A stretch of DNA of 64,000 nucleotides from Trichostrongylus colubriformis. Its lineage: Eukaryota > Nematoda > Chromadorea > Rhabditida > Trichostrongylidae. The stretch covers positions 46,459,551 through 46,523,550 of the forward strand of contig OZ022260.1 of assembly GCA_963978905.1 (NCBI GenBank), read 5' to 3'. Each line of letters opens with the position of its first letter. Positions within the stretch are counted from its first letter, which is position 1. This document shows positions 35,514 through 46,375 of this stretch, piece after piece. The notes beneath the pieces are model-generated. The model had not been told where the DNA came from, did not search any database, and saw nothing but the letters and a program-made list of their open reading frames with translations. Position numbers and translations under genes: made by a program.

Positions 35514-35924
35514 TTAAAGGAATCGTCCACGGAAAATCGTGAGTTTTTCTGTTATATGTTGCATTTGTCTAAGGTGGGCCGCATGCAAAGTTTCACGTGA
35601 AAAAATATGAATTCTTCAGAGACACAGCACCACAAAGTCTCGGCCGGGTGGGCGGGGCCTAAGAGCAAGCGTCCATCCCGACGTCCGCCGTGGTCGGAGG
35701 GCATTGTAGGAGCAGAAAGTCACATGAACAGTCCATTTCTCTGATCCAACCGTGGCGGACGACCTGACAGGGCTTTTACTCTGAGGCCCCGCCCTTCCGG
35801 CCCAGAATTTAGAAGGCTGTATCTTAACCAAATTCTCATTTTCTCGCGTGAAAACTTTGCATACGACCCTTATTAGGCAAATACTACATAAATATATGGG
35901 TAAAAAAGGAACGATCCCTTTGAA
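35514..35924. repeat. Hairpin repeat family, full-length member with terminal inverted repeats
   Basis: This member starts TTAAAGGAATCGTCCACGGA and ends ACGATCCCTTTGAA, imperfect inverted termini. Internally CACCACAAAGTCTCGGCCGG, GGGCGGGGCC and GGCCCCGCCC keep the hairpin arms in eroded form, and the tail (TTAGGCAAATACTACATAAA, TATATGGGTAA) is conserved. Confidence 0.8.
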
Positions 35925-38900
35925 CTTACCCCATGGACAATAAGATATTAGAAAGTGCCTAAGTTACACAATAATGGCAGCTCAAGCAAGCGAGTAAGCA
36001 CAGTTTACCTTTTATTCAGTGAGGGATAATAGTGCAGTTGGTTTGTGGAGGAGTAGATCGTCAGACCGTGCCTGCACAGCTGAAGGCGACTGCTCTAGCC
36101 AGTGTGCTATTGCCATTTGATGGCTTTTTTTTACAAATATTCACCAACGACTGAACGGCTAACCACTAAGAGGAAAAGAAGAAAAAACGCTTTGAACACT
36201 TAAATTTGAGGTCTCCTTACTATCACTGACAGTCTAGTGCACGAGTTCATGAAGGCTTAGGCAACAGCTCCGGACAAAAGAAGCACGAAAGAGACCGCAG
36301 AAAAGAGAGCGGAGCGACAGGAACACAGACCACGGGGTTGCCTGCAGTTTGTTCATGTAAATCCTATTCTCCATACAAATCTATGGTGCCGTATTCGTGA
36401 GTGTGAAGCTACCACGGCATGATACTTGGAAAAAAGGCGAATTTATAAATTGAAAGAAAATCAAAATAAAGCTTTTTACTTCTGAGAACATACAATTTAA
36501 TAAAGTCAAATGCCATACCCACTTCTTATTTAAGTATTCGTGCAATGTTCTACTCGCTTTTCAAAATATCTCTCGAGAAAACTGTTACAGAAAAGGCGTC
36601 AAAGGGATGAGTATGCCCACCGCTTGACCTGGTGGACCTATTGACCGTGTGTCCCAACCGTCACCCGCTATACTCAGAGCCACGCACGATGCAATTGTAG
36701 CTCGCAAATAATAAACGTTCAACAATAAGAACTGGAGATAGAGCTGTAACTCCCTCAAACACGATCATATATCTTTGGTTAGCGGAACTTTACACCTCTC
36801 GTGGGTAGCCCATGCGGTGACTTCATGGGGCCAGCCCACCCCAAGGAGTCGTCACGTTAGACGATCACATGAATGAAACCATGAAAGTGAGGCTTAAAAA
36901 TGCAATCAGCATGTATTGTACTAAAAAGCGCCAAACTAGTTCAATCACTGATTCAGAAGCCAACTGCAATTTTTATGGGTAAATAAATGATGTTGAAAAT
37001 GCAACGGGTTATTCAGTAATAGGCTGAAAAGCGACGGAAGCTCAGCTGTGTGCGACCAAAAAACAGTCGATGAACGAATGATGATGACGGAACCAATGGA
37101 TCCATTTTTCGAAGTGAAAAGCACAAATACATAAATTATGGCTATAAGAAAGCGTCAAGCAAAAGGAAGTCTAGGAGACGCAGATTCGTTACTCCGCGCT
37201 CCTCGTCTAACTCGATTTTCAAGGGTAGCTGGAAATTCAGTCGAATCCGATAAATACGCAGCTGGAGCGAGCTGCCAACGCGAAAAAAACTACGGAATCT
37301 AACTGGCATCATCTTTCTTCCGGTCCAAAGATGAAAAGTGACCACTATTTTGAATAGTGAGGAAGGCCGATCTGCACTAAACACATCCAGATTGAATACA
37401 CATTTGCTAATTTGAATGTAAATGAACCAAATTCCATACAATGAGAGTGCGGTCCCATAGTGTTACGTCGCTGAATTTGTGGAATAAATTCCGAATTCCG
37501 ATCGTAGGATCAGAACTGTCTTGAATGCCCAAATATTCTAGGTGGTCTACGCCGGTTTTACCAATTCTTACTTTTGCCCTGTTAACGGCAAAAGCTTAAA
37601 AGCTCGAAATAAAAAGGATTCTCATAGGGAAGATTCAAGACAATGGCTCCACTGGGACCCTCGGTAGGTTTTTGTCGCGAGCCTCAGAAGCCCTCTAGTT
37701 TCCTTTTCCATTCATTTCGTTCAAATTCCGGATAAACATTGCATTGTCTTTGAACAAGGAAGAGAAATTCCAGACGAAAGGAGAGGAATTCTGCCATGTC
37801 ACGGAAAGACAGCCCAGTGAAGGAATGAAATAAAGGATTCTATTGATTTCCCATGAAATCCCATGCTGCGCATGTCAACGTTGGCCGTTTATGCATTGCG
37901 AACACTCACTTCCTAAGTCCACCACGAACTCAACGAGACCCTCGATGTCAACCACTGTCAATTGAATTCCAAACGAATCCCTTCCCATAATTAAGGAAAA
38001 GTGTAGAGATCCTTTTCAAAAACTGGCAAAAAATTTTGAAATTCAACGATGATCACTGGACAAAGGGTAAAAGTCCCAAATGGGAAAAGTCACCGAAAAA
38101 CGTGATCATTGGTCACGGAAGAAAAGCAGATGACTCTGATGGAGTGATGAGGATGTCAAAGACGAATTTACAGTAACCAAACAAATAATCAAGTAGGAAC
38201 ACCGAGCGAACGATGACGACAATGAATGTGTCCAGCTGCGAAGGTCAGCGCCATGATCAGCTGTCGAGGCGATCGATAATTCGCAGGCAGTCTGGCCATG
38301 GACCATCTGCTTTCCACAGACCACCCACGGTGCAGGTGTGCATTTATGGGGTTGGTAAGTGAAAGGCACGTGTCTACGATCGAAACCACTCATTTGTTAC
38401 TTGGGATGTGAGCAGTGAGCAGAGGAAGCTGGGGAGAATTCGCTAAAGACGAAGTTAGCTGACTTTGCGAAATTGCATGAAATGAAAAAATAACGAACAA
38501 AATCATTCGGAAACAGAAGTTGCCTTAATAGGTCTGAGCCAAATAACCTGGGAATGTAGCAGTCTACGGTGCAGTTCTATTCGTCCCCTGATGGTAGCCC
38601 TCAAATCAGACCACTGGCTGAATTACTTACAAATCACGCTCACAGTAAATTTAGCAGCGAGAAACTGGTAATGCCGAAAAACGCCGTGAAAAATCGAAGG
38701 ACGCGCATGTGACACAGCTCCCCCTACCAGTGAACCAGCGATGGTTGACCGAACGTCTGAATTGATTTCTGACCGACGAAATAAACAAACGATGCCAACT
38801 GGAAGGGAGTGAAACACTGATGAATAGTAATGAAAAGAGGACAGCGAAGGCTCAGGTGAGGTAGAGGAACAGAGGAAAAGGAAAAGTGTGCGTGTAGGAC

Positions 38901-40555
38901 GAGTGGGAGCGATGATGGCGCCGCTTGACGTCGTTCCCACTAGTATATAGCGGCACCGACAGGAAAAAAGTGGAAAACGAACATTCATTGATTTCTCGCG
39001 AGGCCATAGTACAAGCTATATTCCAATCAGTCATTTGGGAAACGAGTCAGTGGATTGGAGAGGGAGAGCTAAAATCAGCGCAATGCATGAAGGCGTTAAA
39101 TTGTCGGGCAAAAATACTGCTGGGACCTTTGCCATGGTTTAGGATTTTCAGCGGGAATTTTAAAAACATGGATTCTCCGAAAAGGAGCTCGGAACGATGT
39201 TCATGACTGAAGGTCGCGGCGAGGGTTAAATGTGCTGACCATCACCGCTTCGCTGAAATTAAATCCCACTCAAACCGTCACTTTCTTCAGTGTGCCTTTA
39301 TTGCCTGAAGGGACGAACTTGAACCCATCTCATACTGATTTGTTTGTGTTTATGTTTATTAAATTACACCAATGAGCCGGAAATAGTGGTCATGTGCTCT
39401 CCAATACCTCTACCTAAGCGAATAGAGGGTCGAAACCACAATGTATCCCAGAGGATTGAATAGTGCTGGTCCAACCCACTTACAGGAATTCAATAGTTTA
39501 ATCAGTCGATGTGAGTTGGGGATCGACAGCATGGGTGGTCTCGAATGAGAGACCACCCATTCATCTTTATCTTCATTTCTCACTAAGAAGGTTTTCTAGT
39601 TCTCATGAAGCTTGAGGTCCGATGGGGTGGAGCCGAGACGACGAGGGAAGGGGACGAATGCACATGTGAATCGATGAGGCTGTGGGATTTGGAGTGTGTA
39701 ATGACGCTAATTACTGCAGTATATAAATGGAGCAATGTGCAATGCAGTAGGTTTTCAACAAGACTTGGAAAAGGATAAAGCTATATATAGAGCACATGGT
39801 AAAGAAGCGGTAACAGAACTGATAAAGATGAAAGGGAGATCAACCGCGCCATTGCAAGGGAAGAGGTTGGCTTTTTCCAAAAGCTGGTGAGAAGACCACG
39901 ACCTCTTCGGGTTTTTGTCTTTCTCTGAAGCCAAGAATCGATAGGTCGTTTCCTCAGGCTACATGGAATGGAACTGAAATGTTGATTTTCTCTACTTCAC
40001 CAGCATACATGAAATGCTCACTGAAGCAGAGAGAGAGTGTGTAGTGGACTGAAAGTACTAGCAGCTCAATCCAAAAAGAAGTAGGTATTTTTCTGGTTAG
40101 AATAAAAGCAAGATCTTTGTGACCGCCTTTTCGATAAGAAAGGACAAAGAAAGCTGGGACCCCAGAGCTCGAAAAAAAGAAAAGAAAAAAGGCTTAACTG
40201 TGTAGGTGAGACATGTAGGAATCAACTCTGCATTCAAAGACGGGTGATCCTCGAAAGAAATTTCTGGGAAGAAGAAAATGGGAAAATGGGACAAGTCACT
40301 CGCTTTCCTCAAGTCATTCCATTTCACTTCCCAAAGGTCCCACATAGAAGGTCGTAGGAATTATTGCGAGTTCATTGTAATGGGTCGCAGGAGTTTACAG
40401 GGGAAATGGCAATATTGAGGTAAACAATTTCTACGTACTTTTTCCGATTTAATACGTGATGGCATTAAAGCGTGCAGACCCTTCAACCGCAGTTTAGAAT
40501 CTTCTCCTACCGAAAGTGTGAACCTGTCTCATAACAGTGGAGAGAGGAAAATACA
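35925..40555. other. No gene recognised
   Basis: Apart from the 39531 hairpin and a TATATAA at 39720 with no gene behind it, only short open frames are seen. Confidence 0.5.
39531..39560. repeat. Short perfect hairpin
   Basis: ATGGGTGGTCTC, a 6-base loop (GAATGA) and the exact reverse complement GAGACCACCCAT form a 12-bp stem. No T-run follows, so a terminator role is not indicated. Confidence 0.7.
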
Positions 40556-40947
40556 ATGAAGGAAAAAGTGCACGGAAAAATGAATTTCTCGGCTATCCGC
40601 ATCTCTATGTTGTGGTTTTACGCGCAAAAGTTAGGATCCAGCTAAGATAAAGCTCCTCAAAGTGGTGGCCGAGAGGTCGGAGCCTCTTAACTGCCCGCCC
40701 CTTCGTCCGCCGCGGTCGGAGAGGCGTAGTGGAAACAGAATTACGTAAACAATCTCTCTTTCCGTTTCCAACCGCGCCACACGCCGGGACTGGCCGCTTA
40801 CTCGGAGGCCCCGCCCACCCGACCGCCACGTTGAGGAGCAGATATTGTCCGGATTTTCACTTATTCGCGTGAAATGCGGGCTTTAGTAGGCAATTAGAAC
40901 ATAAATATATGGGTAACAGAGGAACGCTTTCCGTGCACGATTCGTTT
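40556..40947. repeat. Hairpin repeat family member
   Basis: Shares GTCCGCCGCGGTCGGAG, GGAGGCCCCGCCCACC, the tail ACATAAATATATGGGTAACA and the end CGTGCACGATTCGTTTAA with the copies at 35514 and 48351. The left end is diverged. Confidence 0.78.
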
Positions 40948-41865
40948 AAAGCTAGTGATAGGCTAGGTGATTAACGGTTTCGAGTAATAACAGCATGTGA
41001 GGCCATCAATCCATCCTCCATAAATTGGGTATTGAATATGTCAGCTTCAAGTGAAAGCCCATGACAGTTGCGATGATTATGGGAAAGGGAAAACTGACAA
41101 CATACGAGCACAAAGCTCGAGGAGGTGTAAGCACCTATTCTGGGATATCGATGAGAAGCTTCCAGGGGGTCCCTGTTTAACATTCGTGTGCTCGCTCGCG
41201 TATTGCTTTTCCAACCACGGTTACCGGAAACGATTGAGGGTAAACACTGTAATCACGCCGTAATATGCGATTTGCGATAGTTGTCAATCTATGGGCCTGC
41301 CACTATCGACGAACCGCTCTGAACAATTATTTATGGGCTATTCAACGTAACACAACTAAAATGAGTTGAAACTTTTTTCTGGAGATACCTAAAGAGGAAA
41401 AGAGGGGCGAAGTGATTGACCAGTTCTCAACTGTGACCGAGGAACGTTTTTTGATAGCAGAGCATTATCATCGGTGATTATTGAAGTTCTAATTTTTCGA
41501 TGAATCTTCAACTGCGTGGCAGCGAGAATCAATGTTATGAAGGATGTGAAATAGTAATCATGTAAAAGGTGTGTTTGTTCATGAGTTATAATGATTAAAA
41601 TTCCTATTCAAATTTAAAATTCCTTTCAAAGTGTTAATTGTTAAATTGTTTTTTAATTGTTGAAAATGTTAACTGAAATTCCTCTTAATTCTGAAATTCC
41701 TATCCTATTGAAAGCTAGGCCCCTTCCCATTTTTGCGTCGCCCACGCCAAAAACCGAAGAAGAATAGAATCCGCATCATGGGATATCTGGCTGAACAAAG
41801 CAACTGGCATCGTTAATGATAAACAACTTGTTTATAGCTGTGGCAAACTCCCTTGATTAGTTGCT

Positions 41866-42567
41866 TTGACAGGAATTCCTTTTAGGGAACCACAGGAAAC
41901 AGTCAATCAGAATCAAACAAAAGGAAAAAAACGAGTATTGATTAGACAAGTTGTGCTTTATACGGAAATCGATAATGTGATGAGGACCGAATGGAGAACC
42001 GGAATCGAGTCTCTTCTCCTAATTGCGGCTGCGACACAGGAGGCCCGGCTGATGGAACGGGACGGCACCGCCGTACCCGGAACCGCCCAACAGCGGTTCC
42101 AGATCCCGTCATTCCAGGCGAGTGAAGAGGGCGAAAAATCACAGATTGCACGACTGACTCTTGAGGGCCTATAGAGCTGCACGTCTAAAAAGAGGTGGAT
42201 ATCCACGTTATCCACAGCGACAAAAAGCTTCAGGTTCTTAGTCATAAAGGGAACAAAAGAGGAGTTCGTGCTGATGGTGTGGCTTGAGCGTTTTTCAAAT
42301 TTTTTTTTTATAAAATGTCAAACTGAGAAGGTTCTCGAATACACATCTCCAAAAACATTGGATAACGTCACACCTTTCCCCAGCCCTGAGTATCACCTAA
42401 TACCTCTCAGCATTTCTGGAGTAAGAGAAAACATGAAAAATTCTTCCGAAGAACTTCGCAACTTTTGGATCTTTCACTGTTTTGCGTTGCTACTTTGTGG
42501 AACTATAACAGTAATTTCCGTGATATTCAAATATAAATGCAAGGTCAGAATGCCCGAAACCGCATGA
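41866..42567 (+). pseudogene. Unrecognised membrane-protein-like frame interrupted by one TAG
   Basis: Two open stretches lie in one frame and are separated only by a TAG at 42172-42174. The first (41866-42171) is polar and includes GTAQQRFQIPSFQASEEGEK. The second ends with a likely single membrane segment, NFWIFHCFALLLCGTITVIS followed by VIF and the basic KYKCK. That basic end coincides with a good donor (TGCAAG|GTCAGA, about 42543), so the frame may really stop being exon there. The opening codon at 41866 is TTG and follows a GACAG that could be an acceptor. Either the TAG lies in a short unrecognised intron, or the sequence is a decayed gene, or the same-frame arrangement is chance. Confidence 0.25.
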
Positions 42568-43774
42568 CCTAATGGCAATCGTACTTTGAGGCACGTAGTA
42601 TAGTCAGATAGAAACTACTACCGTCATACCAAAAGGGTGACTCGACTCGGGCTACCACTCTGCAGCGCAGTTCAGTGGAATTAATATCGTTGTGATGACC
42701 GCCTTCAGATCTGTCAAAAACTGTTTCCGTTATTAGTGCACAATTGACCTACTGGACCCATCAGCCCTATAAAACTCGGTTGAAATACAAATTTACTAGA
42801 TGGACTATCGCCCAACTTGTAAACTTTGATATAAGGTAGAATTCTGTAACGTAAGTGGCCGATACTGACTTATCAATATTGATGAACCCATATCGCATAT
42901 CCTACGCTTTGATAGGAGCAGTACTGAGCGCTAGCCCAATTGGTAACTCTAAGCATCTACCAATTCAGTTCACGAAGTTCACGCAATTTGGCGGTCGAAC
43001 CTTTCCATTGCTACTGTGATCGTAGTACCAAGTATGTTCAACCACAGAGCATTTAATTCCTAAGCCTTATACAAAGTTAATAATTCAGTCCTTTACCACT
43101 GCACATCATATCAGTATAGATGTTGTAGCGGTCGATATTGTATTAGGATTTGAGTTTACTAACCCTTTGATCATTCAGCACGTACACTGTAGTATAATAT
43201 CCTATCAGCCTTTATTAGCTATTAACAGTTCTGATTCCAGTCACCCACTGCAGTCTGCCCGTACCTCTACAACTCTGTGCCTAGCACTTATAAGCGCCTT
43301 CGCCGCGCAGTCACATAGAATAGTTTACGAATTTTCTTCGCTGACTCTGTTACAGTTCTTATCAGCCACTATCAACTGTTATCGATTTGGATCCGCAGGG
43401 TAGTCACGCATGCCACGGAGTGCAATTTGTCCTATAGCCACCTACTTCCGCACTTTCCTACTGCAGAGCTATGATCCGAGCCCCAAATCTCGCAGTCGAT
43501 GTTAGAACGATTTATAAAAGCTTCGACAAACCATGATGCCCATGAGACCATTAAACAAATGCGATGCTGACGAATCAAACAGCTGTGAAAGATTCGAAAA
43601 GGCAATGGTGTTTATACAAAGAGTGGTCCAATGCTAAAAACGGTAATTATGCCGAAACCACGGGAGCATGAACACCCGGAATCGGCCTTCCAGTAATGAA
43701 AACGCCGAATACACGCACTGGAAAAACCGCTTAAGTGGCCTGTCCAACAAGGGCATTGCACTTCAAGGCTTAAA

Positions 43775-43990
43775 TTGAAGCAAAAAATGTATTCTGGTGG
43801 TTCTCGCCGTATGACGAGTTCGCGTGAAAGAGGATTTGGAAGAGATGATAGAATAAACGCGCAGGAAATTGTGAGGGCGAGTGCGAGATGTGGTGTAGAT
43901 GCGGGAGAGCGATACGAGGTGGATGATTTCCCACGCTATTCATTTGAACCACGTACAAGGTTGAGAATGAAGAGGAATGAAAGCAAGTGA
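43775..43990 (+). CDS. Unrecognised small charged open frame (71 aa)
   Basis: The frame has an internal ATG (MYSGGSRRMTSSRERGFG) and a strongly charged Arg/Asp/Glu composition, including RDDRINAQEIVRASARCG and ERYEVDDFPRYSFEPRTR. It ends at TGA. The composition resembles an exposed or disordered coding segment more than random translation, but no family is recognised and no neighbouring exon was identified. Confidence 0.2.
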   Translation: MKQKMYSGGSRRMTSSRERGFGRDDRINAQEIVRASARCGVDAGERYEVDDFPRYSFEPRTRLRMKRNESK

Positions 43991-44181
43991 CGAGGAGAGT
44001 CGTTCAGTTTGGAACGAGTTCCCGGAGCAAAAAGTAAATGAAAAAAATGAGAATGAAGGCACTGAACTGATGTCTGGATGCTTAAATATTGTGCTGTTCC
44101 GAAGTCTCATGATTATCTGAATATTCAGCAACGACTGAGACTCCAAAATATTTATTTAAAAGACCCAAAAGACTCCTCAAA

Positions 44182-44246
44182 AGGCCTGAAAGTCTTGAAA
44201 ATATTTTTGCGATGTTTCGGCGTTTAACGCCTTCTTCAGGCCTGAA
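44182..44246. repeat. Cluster of short palindromes (GGCGTTTAACGCC, TTCAGGCCTGAA)
   Basis: Two perfect palindromes at 44219-44231 and 44235-44246 follow GCGATGTTTC, and GGCCTGAA also appears at 44182. Similar CTTCTTCAGGC text is present near 27535. It may be the edge of an unrecognised dispersed repeat. Confidence 0.5.
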
Positions 44247-44335
44247 ACTGTGCAACTTAGTTAATATATGATATACGTTGTATACCACTAGCTTACGGCC
44301 CGGGCCGCAAAATATTTTGAATAAATATTTTGGAG

Positions 44336-44640
44336 TTTAAGGGCGGAGGTGGTGTAGTGACAGGTGGCGCGCACCCCACTCTCATGGTGCGGGGATCAAA
44401 TCCCGCATCAACGCCCGCCCAGGCCAACCAAGCCTTCCATTCATCCGGGGTCGGCAAATTGGTATCAGACTCGTCTGGGAGGACAAAAGCACTGACTTGT
44501 ACATCGGCTGGACACCGCAAGTCATTGTATAGGCCACATCACATTCACCAGCCATCACGATTCTGAATGGAACTAGAACGTGCGGTGCATCCCATAGAAG
44601 TGATTGATTACCAGAAACTTTATCCTTTTTAATTTGAGAA
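44336..44640 (+). mobile_element. tRNA-like SINE, longest copy
   Basis: The head resembles a tRNA: an A-box-like TGGTGTAGTGACAGG, a B-box-like GGGGATCAAATCCCG about 45 bases later, and GGGCG/CGCCC ends that could pair as an acceptor stem. The body (ATCAGACTCGTCTGGGAG, AGCACTGACTTGTACATCGG, CCAGAAACTTTATCCTTTTT) recurs at 25755-26020, which shows it is a dispersed repeat rather than a tRNA gene. The T-rich end fits RNA polymerase III termination. Confidence 0.68.
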
Positions 44641-45291
44641 CTTAAAATGTTGTTGAATATTCAGATGATGTCTGGATGATTTGACGATGGAACTTGTTGC
44701 ATGTAATACTGCTCCAGTTACTCGATAAATCAAGGACACTAAAGATTACAGAATATCACAGAAGGCGTAGGTATAACTAAAGCAAGGTTCTCACGGAAGA
44801 GCGATTCTTTGGAGAAACAGGAAAGACTCCTAGTCAACGTAAATATCGCACCTGGTTTGCGAACAGTGCCCTGTTCGCAAACCCTCATGCGGTCATCGGG
44901 GAAGTGAGGACCGCCCGGTCATAACAAATTCGGCCGGTGCTCATTTTGTCGGTGACCGCGTGAATGTGTTATAGGATAACGTCATTTACTCGCTGTGAAT
45001 AGCTAAATGTTGACAAGTTGACTTGGCCCGTGTGTGTGTGTTGACAGCCCGTCAATGATGTGAACAAATATAGTCCTGATGGGCTTGACGTACACAACGG
45101 CAGATGTCGAATAAACAAACGGCCAACCCTTTAAATGGGCACTCAATAATGGACAATTCGATACACATGGAGAGGAGTTCTAAACGAGCGAGGTGGCTGG
45201 TGCAGCAATTTTTGATGACGGATGATCGGGAAGCTGGCGAGCTAGCTGCTGTGTAAAAATAGAACCGAAAGCACACGGGAATTCCGGACAT

Positions 45292-45558
45292 TCAATTGAG
45301 CGTTCCAGCAGATTCCTTTTTATTCTGGGGGCAGGCCACTATGTATTGATCATCTAGCAAGTTAAACAGATTTGTAAGAATTTTAACTTTTCTAGCTTTC
45401 GAAGAAAGGCCTATCGTACTCAGCATAATGATAAATCGCTGGACTCTTTTGAGACCCTTCAGCGCCACGCATCCCAGCACTGAGGCCAGTACATCGATCA
45501 AAGCCTCTACGATTAATAATGCTCCGGCACACCACCTGATGCAAGTGCTACCAGGCAC
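45292..45558 (-). CDS. Unrecognised hydrophobic open frame (88 aa)
   Basis: The frame contains one likely membrane helix (GALLIVEALIDVLASVLGCV), followed by a basic linker and a short second hydrophobic patch (RFIIMLSTIGL), then a polar C-terminus ending TLN and stop. It could be an exon of a membrane protein on the - strand. No family is recognised and flanking splice signals are weak. Confidence 0.2.
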   Translation of the reverse strand: MPGSTCIRWCAGALLIVEALIDVLASVLGCVALKGLKRVQRFIIMLSTIGLSSKARKVKILTNLFNLLDDQYIVACPQNKKESAGTLN

Positions 45559-46116
45559 CGTTCGCGAAAGAGAGTAAGACGCAATTGACTCCTCGATTCC
45601 GTTCTTTCTGGAGCCATGCTAGGGTTTTAATTTCGATTTACGGATTTTATGGATTTTAGTGTGGGGTCCTAGTACATCTATAAAGTTCCGAGTATTGATT
45701 ATTATGAAAACTAACTCTGCAAAGCGCTGTTCCGAAGAGTCTTAGGACAAATCTAATCTATCGAAGGTAATTATGAAACGAAAAAAGAAAATGGAGAAAT
45801 CTTCGCTAGCGAGGGGCAATCACATCTTCCGCACTTCATGGGGCGTCAACGTCGATGAATACGATGACTGTTCTATCACAGGTAAATCACAATGATGATT
45901 CATCTCAAACAAAGTAACTGCTGATGGTCACATGCATATTCTGGCCCTCCAAAACCACATTGGAATGGCACGTAGCAGTTTTCTTTGACATTTTAATATC
46001 GGACTTTTTCGATACACCTAGGCCTCCGTTCACAGCTCGATGGGAATTTAAAGTCTTCAAAGCCAGGAGAAGATATCGTAACGCGACGCGCACGGTGAGG
46101 CAGTATGCGTGACGCG

Positions 46117-46366
46117 GGGTGTGCACCGTTATGTCAGGATTCCGCACGACGACGAGCGGCGTGCGACGCACGCGACGACGTGTGTGCGAGCTATGCGCGC
46201 GCGGTAGTTGGGTCTCAGAACGATTACAAGTTAATGCTAGGGAGGCGATACGCAGTTCGGACTTGTTGTCGCTTAGGGACCCAACAACATGGTGCCTTTA
46301 GCTCGTCTGCATTATTTCGCTTGCGACATGTCGCGGTGCGAAATCCTGACAAAAGGGTACACACCC
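46117..46366. mobile_element. MITE with 8-9-bp target duplication, copy 2 (250 bp)
   Basis: The same family as 1294-1529: ends GGGTGTGCACCGTTATGTCA and, reversed, GGGTGTGTACCCTTTTGTCA. The interior shares motifs such as CTCAGAACGA and CGCTTGCGACATG with the first copy. Flanks GTGACGCG (left) and GTGACGAG (right) form an 8-bp duplication with one mismatch. Confidence 0.8.
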
Positions 46367-46375
46367 GTGACGAGG

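Noticed and set aside
36025..36100. A-box-like TAGTGCAGTTGG
   Set aside because: No B-box at a suitable distance and no acceptor stem.
42930..43010. tRNA-like A-box (TAGCCCAATTGG) and B-box (GGTCGAACC)
   Set aside because: No cloverleaf could be folded and no second copy was seen; too weak for a tRNA or SINE call.
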